Shown here in pieces: positions 11,497-22,126 of a stretch of 64,000 nt of DNA. Made by a program: the position numbers and the translations under genes. Below the pieces are notes generated by a model, which was not told the origin of the DNA, made no database searches, and saw nothing but the letters and a program-made list of their open reading frames with translations. How positions within the stretch are numbered: the first letter of the stretch is position 1; each line of letters begins with the position of its first letter. Source of the stretch: Patiria pectinifera (taxonomy: Eukaryota; Echinodermata; Asteroidea; Valvatida; Asterinidae). The stretch is from contig CM057149.1 of the NCBI GenBank assembly GCA_029964075.1, positions 26,178,197-26,242,196 on the forward strand. Direction: 5' to 3'.

Positions 11497-11620
11497 TAGT
11501 CCCTACCGCCGCCCCAAACAGCCATGCCTGTAGCACCTGAGCTGAAACCCCCCAGCACTCTATGGTTATGAATTCATCATTGAATAAACACAATGGTAGT
11601 TATAACATTAATGACAGCAA
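11497..11620 (+). repeat. Dispersed repeat R5, copy 1
   Basis: Shares TAGTCCCT, a run of CCGCCCCAAAC-like words, CAGCACTCTATGGTT, ATTCATCATTGAATA and ACAATG with 24199-24345 and 59074-59230. The copy is shorter and more diverged than the others. Its class is unknown. Confidence 0.65.
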
Positions 11621-13680
11621 TTTATGGAGTGCCAGAGTCTGCCTAAGAGACGCTCAAGGCATGTTACAAAGATACAAGGTACATTTTGTATAAGCTAAGG
11701 CCAATCACAATAAAAAAGAAGAAGAGGGAATTATAATAATTATACTAAAAGGAGTATCTAAGCAAAAGTATTAGTACTGTTGCTAATGGGTTGATTGACA
11801 TCCACAATGAAAATCCAGGGGCGGATCCAGAGGCAGGGGGGGGGGGACGCATGCCTCCCCCCTTTTTCTTCCAAAAAAAGAAGAAGCAAGATACAGAGAG
11901 GGAGAGAGACTCAAAAAGAGAAGAAAAAAAGAGGGAGAGACTAAATTAATAGGGCAGTTCACGCCAGACCGTACCCTGTTGAGTGCTAAGATTAGTTGCA
12001 CATAAAAAAGCGACGGGACCAAGGGACCAAGCTCATACTCAGTGGTGGAGTTACTTGAACTGAGGTGCAGTATTGATTTTTACAAGTATAATATCGCATT
12101 ACAAGCAATGTGCCTTGCCGATGCACAAACTCAACTTTTTGTCGGATTCCATTCTCAAAAATAAGCTGGATATTGATTGCTCAACAAAATCCTTCTCAAA
12201 AAAACTACATATCTCCAAATGGTTCATTGCTTGAGATCTGTGGTGATCTATCAGCCCGTGCTCACATGTCCTCTCTGACAGGGGATAATTTGTACACGTC
12301 TGCAAAAAGTCTGCCAGTGCAATCATCGGCTGGCACTAAACGGAAATTCAAGAGATATCTGCCTGACAGACTGGACATTCTTGAACATGTTTTATGGTCG
12401 GCCGGTGCTTTATGCCACTGATGGTGATTTCTACCGCCAGAGTTTGTATTTCTGGCCTGCTTTCTTTGGAGTTCTTGCCTAGTCTTTGTCTAAGTCTGGA
12501 TTTGAATTTACATGTATTTCCTTTACATCATAGTATACAGCTGATTCCACACAAGCTTGTTAAAGCTGATGTGATGCGGTAGAGGTAATTATCATCATAA
12601 TGATTTGAATCCGGTCTTTGGAAGTTTGGCAGTGCTACCCAGAACATTTTGAGCATACATGTACCTAAGGTACATTGTATGCACATGTAGCATGTGTGAG
12701 GTATGCTTGCTTGAATTTTTTGGGTAGCGCCGCCAAGTTTCCCATGACTTGATTTTATTTATCATGTTAATAGCGAACTCCACCCCCCGTGGCAGCTTTA
12801 CCGCTTGTCAGAGACTATGATTAGGGGAATAAAACGTAAATCCAGTTTGGGTCTAAGACTGTCTTGGGAGTTCTTGCCTGTCTAGGTTTCTCTTCCGCTG
12901 ACTTTTTAGAAAGCCAAACCCCACATTGAGGTTTTAATAGGTCAGTTGTGAAGGACATGTGGTAGCGATCGGTGCCGAGATGGCACTGACTGCAGCCGGC
13001 TTGATGAGGCTTTGCTTTGGCGATGCATGCATGGTGAAAACTGAAGAAGAACAGATGATATCAAACCTTTTTAATACTCATTATATTGAGATTTTTTTTT
13101 CTTTCTCTCAAATGTAAACGAGTTTCACATGTGGGGGAAGGCTATCAAATTAGGGAATGTGGAATCATGGAATTCCTAGGAGAATAGAGGAAAATCTCAT
13201 TTGAAGAATATTTGTTGCTTGTGATTTGGTTGTTATTTAAAAGTTACGGAGATGTTGGTTGAGTAAGAACATCTGATTGCAATAAAACTTTTTTTCATGG
13301 CGTTTTACATCCTTACTGATATCATTATAGTTATTAATCCTCAACCTAAAAAAAATCCTTCAAATGTTGAAAAAACAATCTTTGGCAAGATTGATGAAGA
13401 AAGCACCCAGACATTATTATTTATAAGCATGTGTTTTACATTGTACTACACTGTATTTACTCCCTGATGAATCTTTAAACCATGGAGTGCTACTATTGGG
13501 TGTTACAGGTTAGGGGCTTTGGGGGTGGTGCAGAAACGAATAGGTCTGGATGCCCCTTGTACTATTGAGTTTTGTTAACTGTCAGAGATTTTGAGGGATT
13601 CAGGAAGACTTTTAGAGTTGCACATACTGTATGTGTATTAAAGGGACATGATTGTCATCTAAATATTGATTCCCCACTTC
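11621..13680. other. Non-coding stretch with purine tract and a small hairpin
   Basis: A tract of 11 G lies at 11836-11846 beside CAGGGGCGGATCCAGAGG, a word often seen at the ends of dispersed metazoan repeats. A GA-rich run follows at 11878-11945. A compact hairpin, GCATACATGTACCT / AGGTACATTGTATGC, lies at about 12652-12682. The 103-codon frame at 12110-12421 is unrecognised and lacks splice context. Confidence 0.5.
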
Positions 13681-14222
13681 CTTAAAGGTAAAATATATGC
13701 AACATTTGCTTTTACTGTAATTTTCAGAAATGGATGGATTTTGGGGTTAGTATTTTATAGCAAATATTGCTACACTGACCTGTTTAAAGTTTGGTGTTCA
13801 TATGCTGGAAAAACCAAGAAAAAAATGCTGCTGTTGGGGTCTGGTCTCTGACCCTACTTCAGATGAAACGGAACAATTTGTAGACGTCGGGTAATTGTTA
13901 GGAAACCATACTTATGGCTTCCACCCATTCACGGATGTGTAACCGATTGGAAACAAAAGTGGACAACTAAATTTGGTAAATTGGGGCAGTATTTGAAAAA
14001 AGTCAGTTTTTTTTCTGACGATGGTCAGCTGACCATCGTTGGAAATTGATACAAAAAAATCCACTTTTCTTGAAAATGACAGCACACCAGGTGCAATGTT
14101 TTCACAGGATGCTTGAGACTATTATTCACTTACTATTATTCACTTACAAGCAAGTAAGGTATTTCATAATAATTCGGTAGTTTTTTTTTTTGAAGTTTGC
14201 AAATGTTGTATATTGCTTAAGG
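13681..14222 (-). repeat. R3 miniature element, copy 2 (inverted, old)
   Basis: Read on the minus strand, this follows the R3 order: TTTGCAAATGTTGTAT left end, AAGCATCCTG, CACCTGGTGTGCTGTCATTTTCAAGAAAA, the central palindrome, then CATTTCTGAAAATTACAG and the GCAAATGTTGCATAT right end. It is much more diverged than the copies at 10449, 15243 and 47866. A local tandem duplication of CTATTATTCACTTA lies at about 14120-14148. Confidence 0.8.
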
Positions 14223-14639
14223 GAACATATGATTCGTGTGCATGTGTGACGACCCATATTTGTCCACACCTGCACAACTGATCATACCATCTTGCATGCC
14301 CCGACAGCTTATGAAGTAAGAGTTTGACGCATGAGGCATATTCATAATAAAGAGAAAACAAATCCGTTTTAAAAAAGAGCATTCACAGAAAGAAAACTTA
14401 AAAGTTTTCTAATCCCCTCATTAAAACCCCTGTATGTCATGCACCATTGTGGTTGCCTCTCCTTGAACCTCTTGAGTCTTGTCTCTGTAGCAACCATACC
14501 AAGCTGTCATCTGAGACACAAGCCAGACAAAGAGGAGAAAAAAATCCTGCTGCTGTTTCATGGAGAGAGGCTTTGTTGAACCAAGATAGAATTTGTTTTA
14601 AGGTCTTACATTGTGCTGTTATTTTTCCTGTCTGTTTCG

Positions 14640-15235
14640 GAAACTGCCAACATAAGGTTGGATCTAGCTCAGTTGATGGAGAGGTGGCGCCGATTTAACG
14701 AAACCCGTCTTATCTTGCGACTTGTCTTAGGACTTAAGACAAATCCCCACTCTAAGATCGATATTTGCTAAGACGCGCCTAAGACTGATTTCACTAAACC
14801 CATCTTAAACAAGAGGCATCAAAGTTACATGTACCAATTTGAAGGCTGTTTCATGTTTGTTTTTACTGCTTGACAAAACAGTCGTTGAAAAGAAATGCGC
14901 AAAACCAACTGTCCGCACGCGCACGCGTGCATAGAACACGAACTTTCGCCAGAAAAATTACTCTACTCAATAAATTTCACATGCAAGGTAGTATGACACA
15001 AGATATGATTGAGTCATTGTTGCTCCCCGTTTCATCTCTCTATTTCATCTCTCTATTTCATATACATTAATGCACTCATTAATGAAGTAAGACAACCCTC
15101 AGACCGATTTTAAGTTAAGACGAGTTCAGCCGCGTTGCTAAGGAAGTTAGGACGTGGTGAAGGCGTCTTAAGTTTGGTGGAATTGGGGCTATGATCGGTC
15201 CCTGGTAGCAGGTTCAAATCCCGCTCCAGTTAATT
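14640..15235 (+). repeat. tRNA-derived SINE copy 2, interrupted
   Basis: The 5' part (14642-14684) has CTGCCAACATAAGGTTGGATC and the A box TAGCTCAGTTGA. The 3' part (about 15191-15235) has the B box GGTTCAAATCC (15211-15221) and CCGCTCCAGTTAATT. The two halves fit the undisturbed SINE at 6844 once the 0.5 kb between them is removed. Eight bases after the SINE tail the R3 copy at 15243 begins. Confidence 0.8.
14685..15190. mobile_element. Inverted-repeat element inserted in the SINE
   Basis: The left end GGCGCCGATTTAACGAAACC and the reverse complement of the right end (AGCCCCAATTCCACCAAACT) align at 12 of 20 positions. Both are followed by TTAAGAC/CGTCTTA words. An extra internal copy of the terminal motif, GATTTCACTAAACCCATCTTA, lies at about 14789-14809. 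No transposase remains. Class unknown; non-autonomous DNA element is the simplest reading. Confidence 0.65.
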
Positions 15236-15242
15236 ATTTTTG

Positions 15243-15769
15243 CTTAAAGGGAAGATACAACATTTGCAAAGATTACAAAACGAAATGATCATATTGTCAC
15301 AAAATACCTTGCTGGATCGTTAGGGATTGACAGTCTAAAGCATCCCGTAAAATCGTGGCTCCTGGTGTGCAGACATTTTCAAGAAAAATGGTATTTTGCC
15401 AACGCTGGTCGGCCGACCAGCCAGCGTTGGAGAAACTGGCTTTTTTTCAAAACTGCTCCTAATTTTTCATAATTAGTTATTCCGTGTTTTCTTTGCAATT
15501 GATTACACAACTGTGAAGGGGTGCAAGCCTACTAGACTGACTCTCTGATCTTACAATTCCCCAAAGTCTATAAATTCTCTGTTTCATCTTAAGTGGGGTC
15601 AGGGAACCAGACTACAAGAACATGAATGGTTTTCTTGGTTTTTCCAACATCTACAAGCCCAAAACGTGAAACAAGTCATTTTAACAATATTTGCTATAAC
15701 ATACTAATCCTCCAAATCCATTTATTTCTGAAAATTGCAGCAAAAGCAAATGTTGTACATTCCCTTTAA
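15243..15769 (+). repeat. R3 miniature element, copy 3
   Basis: Full-length copy with left end CTTAAAGGGAAGATACAACA then TTTGC, and right end GCAAATGTTGTACATTCCCT then TTAA. The central palindrome (about 15399-15430) is CCAACGCTGGTCGG and its complement with three extra bases. GTCAGGGAACCAGACTAC and TTCTTGGTTTT match the copies at 10449 and 47866. No coding potential. Confidence 0.9.
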
Positions 15770-17277
15770 CTTAGTTTTTAAGATCTGTCTCCCCTGCACT
15801 ATACCAGGCTTTGGTAGCCACATGGAAATTGTGCATGTTACAGATCAAGTGTATAATGGTTGGCAGTCAAGTACAGTGATTCACTCCCATTTCTGTTCGA
15901 TCTTGAAATAGAGTGATGATGTCCACATCGACCCTCATTATTGCAGTCAATGAACCATGCTGTACCTGCGTATACAAAGTGAAGCTTCAGTTTTCAACAA
16001 AAGCATCTTGAAGCAAATCAGGCACATGCACTGTTGCCCCCTAACCATTCCTGAACTTTTGACTTTGTCTTGTCAAGAGAGACAGGCTTACATCAACTCA
16101 CAAGATAAACACGCTAAAGAAAAATAAAGGGGGACGCTGCGAAGCGAAATCTGCTTCCACTTGAACCGACCATTGTTCCAATTTCAAAAGGGGGAGAAAT
16201 CGTGGCATGCCATCGCGCTATCGACGCAAAAGTTGCCACTGTAGGGTGTCGAGCCATCCCAAGCCAACACGACTCGGTACCATGTGAAGATCCCTTCACT
16301 ATCTTTCCCACACTGACAGCTCGATCACACCTCGGTTTCAGCGACAAAGAAACACGGGAAAATGTCTTAAGTTCCTTTTGAGGGAAAGAGCTCTTTGGAT
16401 GACGGGGCAACAAAACAACTAATACTGTTTTGCTGTCCCGTCATCCAAATGTTGTGTACATAATACGATGTTCGCATAAATCCTGTTTCACACCCTACAC
16501 GCATTCTTCTCTCTGTATCGAATCTTTGATCGGCCCGGCAAAGTGTCACTAAGAAAACTTCAGTCCTTACGAAAACAAGAACCGCAGCTGCATGTTTAGA
16601 TTTCAAGTTGATCACCGCACGCCTGATTGTGCGTCTTCAAAAGCCACCTTGGCAGTAACAATTGATGGGGAATCACAGTGTATTCTCTAGGATAGAAGCC
16701 AGGCCAGGTGCTTTTGGAGCATCTCCACCAACCCAGCTCTTGTAGCGACAGCCATCACATGTTGGTGTCCGCGGAGTGATGAGACTAACAGGCCAGGCTA
16801 GCCTTGGCTTTGGTCCAGTCATAGAATTCCTCTCCTTCAATGCCAGGAATACCTGTACTCTGGAAGGTGTGAGACGTGACAGTGGGGAGTCTGGCGAAAA
16901 AGCTGTTGTGTTGGTGTGAGCTCAGGGTGTTTTTATTTTTATTTTTTGGGGGATGGTTCAAGGATGAGCGCAGATGATTTTGACGGGTTATCAACAGGGC
17001 CACTCCACGGATTACAGTCGTTGGTCTTGGCAAATGCCTCTAAAACTGGACCATATCTGCCCAGTTGAATACATCTATATATTTTAATCGGTTTAATAAC
17101 ATTGTTCCTGAATCCCCTGAATATTTCTTATATTTCCACTAAATCTCAACATTCAAACAGCAAATGGAGCCTAACAATGTTTAAACCTTTTTATTATTAT
17201 GCGCATGTTTTTGGTCTTGGGTTAATTGGCAAATCCTGCATACATGTATTATGTCAAGCAAGTAAAATACTGACAAA
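15770..17277. other. Non-coding stretch with a hairpin
   Basis: Holds the 23-bp-arm hairpin at 16394-16449 (listed separately). 16100-16640 is GC-balanced with CpG words and is open for 80-100 codons on the minus strand, without a recognisable protein. From about 17050 onward it becomes AT-rich. Confidence 0.5.
16394..16449. other. Short near-perfect hairpin
   Basis: The left arm TTTGGATGACGGGGCAACAAAAC pairs with the right arm 16427-16449 at 21 of 23 positions (the mismatches are G:T- and A:C-type) around a 10-base loop, AACTAATACT. Stem and loop size fit a small RNA hairpin or a miniature foldback. Pairing does not extend outside the arms, which is short for an animal pre-miRNA. Confidence 0.7.
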
Positions 17278-17510
17278 AAAGGGCCTTTCATGTTCAAGTT
17301 TTTGTATTCATGAAAATGAAAGTTGCCATTTATTTTTCCTAAAAACGGTTTTATTCCATGATTTTTATACTATTTGTTTAAAGATGTGTAGTAGACATAT
17401 CAAAGATTACATACCCATAAACCTGAAAATGGAAAAAAAATCACCCCGATTCTTAAAAAAAAAATTCTCCACCACTGTCATTTTGCCAGAATGCCTCACA
17501 TTTAAGCATT
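17278..17510 (+). repeat. Dispersed repeat R1, copy 2
   Basis: Matches 1576-1850 (see that entry): GGCCTTTCATGTTCAAG, TTTTTGTATTCATGAAAATG, GTAGACATATCAAAGATTAC, AAAAAATCACCCC and TTTTGCCAGAATGCCTCACA, in the same order and orientation. The 136-codon frame at 17102-17512 overlaps this repeat and is not a gene. Confidence 0.7.
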
Positions 17511-18124
17511 GACTTGCATACATTTTCACCAAAGTCTGCAATGTACAAATAATGTCATCGCCCAGACCCATTCATTGATGAGAAAATATGCACCCCCAAT
17601 AAAAAAAAAATCCCTCATTGACTGTCAAGAAGTGAGATTGCTACTGTAAACACCTCTACCCCTGAATGATAAACAGACTTAACTGGTCTCTCTCAGGCTG
17701 CACAGATAATTTCCATTTGTCTACACGGCAATTTCACGATGTTAACAAATGCAACCTGACAGGAACAGCTTGCCTTGGTCCTGTGCTGTACCATTTTTTT
17801 TTCTTCATATTCCAGACATTTTTCTGATGGAAATAGTTTACATCAGAGAATGCCTGAAATGCATAAACAAGTTGTGGCTGAGCCGATGCTGTTTATTTTT
17901 GCATTTGGGTGCGAAGATGTCACGAGAGTGGCGGGTGATGGAAGTAATGCATCTGAGATGGAAATTTGCCATCAAGATGATTTTGTTTGATGAACACGCA
18001 GAATCGATTTACAGAAAATGACCAAATGTCTATAATTAAGCAATATTGAGTAGGCCCTAATGCTTCAGAAATAATGAATTTAGAAACAGTTATCTGAAAA
18101 ATTCTACATTTTTTGTTGTTCTCG
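17511..18124. other. Non-coding stretch, nothing assigned
   Basis: AT-rich. The frames at 17749-18021 are unrecognised and lack splice context. Confidence 0.5.
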
Positions 18125-18290
18125 TAGGGCCAGCCTAGTGTCCTCTTGGTATCAGTCTCACTGACTGACTGACTGACTGACTGACTTTCACTTGTGAGCC
18201 GGGCAGTGCTATTGTATAGGATTACCCCATAACGCCAATGAACGGGCTAAATCCGACCCATTGTGTAGACCAGATGCACTAAAAAGACTT
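18125..18290 (+). repeat. Dispersed repeat R8, copy 1, with (CTGA)n
   Basis: Matches 45851-45992: AGGGCCA, GTCCTCTT, ATCTCACTGACT, CTTGTGAG(C/T)CGGGCAGT, ATTGTATAGGATTACCC, AATGAA(C/T)GG(G/A)CTAAAT and AAAAGACTT. In this copy a CTGACT word has expanded into a (CTGA)n microsatellite of about 26 bp at 18161-18186. The other copy has only ACTGACTTACTG, so the expansion happened after the copies separated. Confidence 0.75.
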
Positions 18291-18444
18291 CCAGTAAATA
18301 GCAATTCTGAATCAATTTAATCAATTTTTTTGGTTCTCCGGGACCAGATTTACTAGGTTAAATATTTTCTTTTACATTATTGAACCTTATTTAATGTATC
18401 GTCAGACCCCCTAAAGCTACGCGGTCCTATTTCTACTCACTCAC

Positions 18445-18493
18445 CTTCACCTTCAATTTGTGTGTGACAACGCACACGTGTGGCAAGCATTAC
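18445..18493 (-). other. Possible 49-nt exon (speculative)
   Basis: On the minus strand TCTGCGCAG precedes 49 bases that end in GGTGAAG, followed by GTGAGTGAG. One frame is open throughout (16 codons beginning Val-Met-Leu-Ala-Thr). The acceptor has only a moderate pyrimidine tract (ATCCTCGACCCTCCATAATC). No neighbouring exon was found. A chance combination is quite possible. Confidence 0.12.
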
Positions 18494-19028
18494 CTGCGCA
18501 GATTATGGAGGGTCGAGGATACATCAATTCAATTCAAATTTGTCATAAATTCCCAATTTTGTTTCTTTAAATAAATCACAGGGTCAATGTTTACCCTTCC
18601 ATTAGTATCTTAATTCTTATAATTGAATATTCCTTGTACCCGCTGCCATTTCTGTGATCAATGCACATTATTCTTTGTGTCTTGTACAAACCATTTTGGT
18701 AAACATACATTCTCTCCACTGTAATTAATATCTGCCAGTATTGGCCACAAGAGTATTTGGCATTACATAACTCTGGAATATAATACTAAGAATAATAGTG
18801 ATAAAGGGTCCTTCATCTATCAAATATTTGCACACTAGTACAAGGGCCTTCCACTTGGTATTAGTTGTTATGTAGGCCTATACTTTTTATAACTCAGTGA
18901 GGAGAAACTTGAACGCATTTCAAAGTTTTGCTGTCACAAAGATAATTTCAAAACTAAACCTTTTGTACCATTTGCAGAATTGTCTATTCTTATAATGCAC
19001 AGTATCCTGCACGCACTGTGATAAATTG
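18494..19028. other. Non-coding stretch, nothing assigned
   Basis: AT-rich with no distinct signals. Confidence 0.5.
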
Positions 19029-19033
19029 TAATA

Positions 19034-19107
19034 GTTTTTGTGTTTTCTTTTTTTCTTTCATGTCCTTCTTGATGTTGCTGTCATCGTTGCTCAAAAATCA
19101 GGTGAGT
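19034..19107 (+). other. Acceptor and donor juxtaposed (recursive-splice-like)
   Basis: After the AG at 19033-19034 there is no AG dinucleotide until the CAG at 19099-19101. That CAG is followed directly by GTGAGT (19102-19107). The interval holds a strong pyrimidine tract, TGTTTTCTTTTTTTCTTTC. A CAG|GTRAGT junction behind a long AG-free tract is the known signature of recursive (ratchet) splice sites in long introns. The tract ends about 30 bases before the CAG, which weakens the call. Confidence 0.25.
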
Positions 19108-19784
19108 GCTGTTTCAGAAAGACTTAGTGTGTGGAAAAGGTGTGTGGACAGTAATTGGCACAGCATCGCTTTATGGTTTACACTCGGTACTTGAATTTGG
19201 AAATGGGCAGAAACACTGTTGCTTTGAGGCACGCAAGTATCAAGGCTGTTTTAGGGTCGGCGCAAAAGAGAAGTCGAACACAAATATTTAATGTCATGGC
19301 AAAAGTTGAACGCATTTCAAAGTTTTGCTGCATATATGTTATGTGCATCAAATTTGCTTCAAAGTCAAACACGCATTCGCATAAAGGGTGACCAGGCTTT
19401 GGTCTATAGATTTAAATGTATTGGTAGTTTTGCCATTTTTTGGAGGGAAAAGAGAGTTTCCTTACTGATGTTCTCTGTACATCTTTCCTTGGGACTGCCC
19501 TTCACAGCACCCTAGGAGACGCAAGATTCTTATCGACAATTCATTCCATCTCCAAACAATAGCCAGAACAGCCTGTTGATTATTCAACCCACACTGGTTC
19601 TGTCCTCTCCTGGATAGCTTGATGAGGACAAGTCCCTAGACAGATGATTATAAATCCCCCCTTTGATTGTTTGTGGAGGCATTAAGGCTCCAATTAAATT
19701 AGTCCCAGACAAGCGCACAGTGGGAATTCTAATGTGTCCTGAAGTGTCCATGGGGGTAGCATATTAAGCAACAGCTCTAATGGG

Positions 19785-20305
19785 TATCTTGTGTGAGTAG
19801 TTGTATAGAGTGTGAGTTGTGGTACATGAATGTTGTCTGTGTATGGCCTTCCTCCATGGTGTAAGTATGCATGTCAGGATGCAAATTTATAGATTTAAAA
19901 GAGTAATTTCGAAGTTGAACAATGAAATTGACTGGAGCGGGGTTTGAACGTGTGTCCTCCAGATTACTGGCACCCTTCGTACTTTCGTAGGTTCAAATCT
20001 TGCTCCGGTCAATTTGTTCAACCATAGTTTTTGAACAAGCACCAGTCAGTGTCACTTTGTGGTCTATTTGATTGTGTGAGTACGGGGTGCGAATGTTGTC
20101 TGTGTCTGTATGCAAGTCAGGAAGCAAATTGATAAATTCAGAAGAACAATTTCAAAGTTGAACTTAGAAATTGACTGGAGCAGGGTTTGAACCTGCGACC
20201 TCCAATAACCGTTCTGGTGCTCTTCTTACCAACTGAGGTATCCAGCTCTATGTTGGCAGGTTTTATTGGGTAACTGCTGGACAGCTCAGTTGTAAGAGCG
20301 TTTGA
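19785..20305. repeat. Tandemly duplicated SINE-containing unit
   Basis: Two similar units follow each other. Unit 1 (about 19790-20025) has GTGTGAGTAG, GAATGTTGTCTGTGT, ATGTCAGGATGCAAATT and CAATTTC-like GAAGTTGAAC, then AAATTGACTGGAGC(G/A)GGGTTTGAAC. Unit 2 (about 20070-20262) repeats this order. Each carries a minus-oriented tRNA SINE head: B box GGTTCAAACCC at 20183-20193 and A box at 20229-20240 in unit 2. In unit 1 the SINE head runs into an oppositely oriented B box and tail (19989-20015). A plus-oriented A-box fragment, CTGGACAGCTCAGTTG, follows at about 20276-20291. Confidence 0.7.
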
Positions 20306-20627
20306 AAAGTTAAGGTTAGAAAATGGTGTCTCTAAAAAGGAGAGTTCAAAAAGGGGTTGGGGTTGGGGGGGGATCTTACCAGTCTGTTGAGGCTTTTATT
20401 TTATAAGCAGGTAACCAGTGTGTGCTTTTATAGGAATGTGCTTGTATAGAATTGTATACAGTGAAAAGATGATTGGAGATGAGCTCCTCGTCAAACAGTG
20501 AGGCTACACACAGTGGAATAAAGCACCTCTAATTTCCATTACATGTTGGCTTCACTATGTGTGTGTGGCTTTTTTTATGCAACAAGCAGTTGCATCTCTG
20601 CTATTGAATAGTGCCTGTTGAGATGAT
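20306..20627. other. Non-coding stretch, nothing assigned
   Basis: Contains a G-rich block (GGGGTTGGGGTTGGGGGGGG, about 20353-20372) that could form a G-quadruplex. No other signal. Confidence 0.5.
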
Positions 20628-21114
20628 ACACACTATCCCTATGGGATTGTACATGCAAGTTTGGCCCAGGTATTTACATCTGATTACACCTTGAAGAGAA
20701 AGAAAAAAATATCTCCAGTGTTTTTTTCTGAGAATTGTCACCCTCTCCTTGAAGTCCTCTAACTACAGAAAGGACACATGGGTACAGTGTGCCTATCCTT
20801 GTGGGATTGTAATTTTGGCCCTGGTATTACCTGGTGTTTTCTGATAATTACACCTTGATGCGAATGGGAAAACACCAGTCTTGTTTTTCTGAGATATTGC
20901 CTCTGTTTTGATCCTGTTCTTGAAGTCCTCTAACTGCAGAAAACTACACATTTGGGTACAGTGTGCCTATCCCTATGGGACTGTCATTTTGGCCCTGGTA
21001 TTTACCAGGTGCTTTCTGATTGCAAGGGGAAAAAATCCCTTCAGTTTTTTCCAAGATGGTTGCCTTGTTTTTTAACACCGTGCTCTTGAAGTCTTCTAAC
21101 TACAGCTGAACCTT
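20628..21114 (+). repeat. Three-unit tandem repeat, period about 160-175 bp
   Basis: The word CCTAT(C)CC(T/A)(T/A)GTGGGA(T/C)TGT starts units near 20631, 20791 and 20965. Spacing measured at the (A/G)TGGGA(T/C)TGT core is 160 and 174 bases. Each unit contains, in order, TTTGGCCC(A/T)GGTATT, a TCTGAT(..)TTACACCTTGA or related block, a T-rich TTTTTCTGAGA block, and CTTGAAGTC(C/T)TCTAACT(A/G)CAG near its end. Divergence between units is moderate. I see no frame conserved across the three units. Confidence 0.8.
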
Positions 21115-21219
21115 TATAAATGGTGTTGCTACATGTATAAAGGTACAGTTTGCCGCCCCAAAAAGACTTGGAAACCAATCTTGTTTGTCCGGTCGGCAAT
21201 TACTGACTTGCTGTAACTG

Positions 21220-21800
21220 ATGATTCCTATCCCAAAGGGACATCCGGTTATTTTTTCTTCCCTCAATTTTGACAACAGCGGCCGCCTCTCCAGACCCACA
21301 ACAACCCTCCTCTCTGCCAGAGATAACAGTTATTTCTGTAGACACCAACAGTTATTTATCTTCTTTTTTTTTCCTTCTTGGGATGGGGAGATAAGTCCTT
21401 TTCTCTGAGGAGTCGCAAATAGGAGCATTACTCAGGATTTGAATTAGTGGGATCCGATCAGAGGCCGTGTAGTCCTTTCTGTTGGGACCGACGCTGCCAC
21501 AAAAGCCGTGCTGCCTTGTGGGGTGATTAAATCCCAACCGGTGGTGAGAGGGGCGGACTTTTTGTTAAACGGGTCATTATTGGGGTTTGCATTCCGGGCC
21601 GGCCGGGCTTCACTGTGTTTGGGTCGAGGGGTATTCTGTGGCCAAATTAAGGGGCTCTCGGTGGTGTTATTTTTTGTAGTGGAGAGGGAGTTGTGGTAGA
21701 CGGATCATCCTGTAATACTTGGGCTGAGGAGGATTACGGACACTTGGCTCGAATCCCGGCTTTGATGTCTTTGATGCGGGCTAATCTTGTCTGATGGTGT
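21220..21800. promoter_or_regulatory. Candidate conserved non-coding island
   Basis: GC-balanced sequence with CpG words (GCGGCCGCC, GGGCCGGCCGGGC, ATCCGATCAGAGGCCG), GATA-type words (AGAGATAACAG, GGAGATAAGTCC) and GGGTCATTATTGGGG. Open frames of 60-80 codons on both strands have no recognisable product. A regulatory element is the likeliest reason for the composition, but this is not demonstrated. Confidence 0.3.
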
Positions 21801-22126
21801 TATTGTTAATGATTCCAGCCCCGGAACTTACTCATCAGAAACGGGGTAACCACATTCAGATGCATGCTCAGTCGTGGGCTTTCTACAGGATATCTTAAAA
21901 ATTCATTCATCTTTTTTACAGAATACCTTCAATTTGTTAAATTACATGTAGGTGGTGCAAAAATCTGAAGAAATTGTTATGGTACATGTGGGAGAGAAGT
22001 TTTTAAATGGCCAAGTTTGAAAACCAAATTACTGTAAGGAATCCTGATCACAAGTTCTAAAAATGAAGATGCGAGGGAAAACAATTTTTATCTTGGGAAA
22101 ATGAAGTTTATACAGCTGCAGTCCTT

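Noticed and set aside
20170..20262. Functional minus-strand tRNA gene
   Set aside because: Cloverleaf stems do not close and the CCAGTCAATT tail marks it as SINE-derived.
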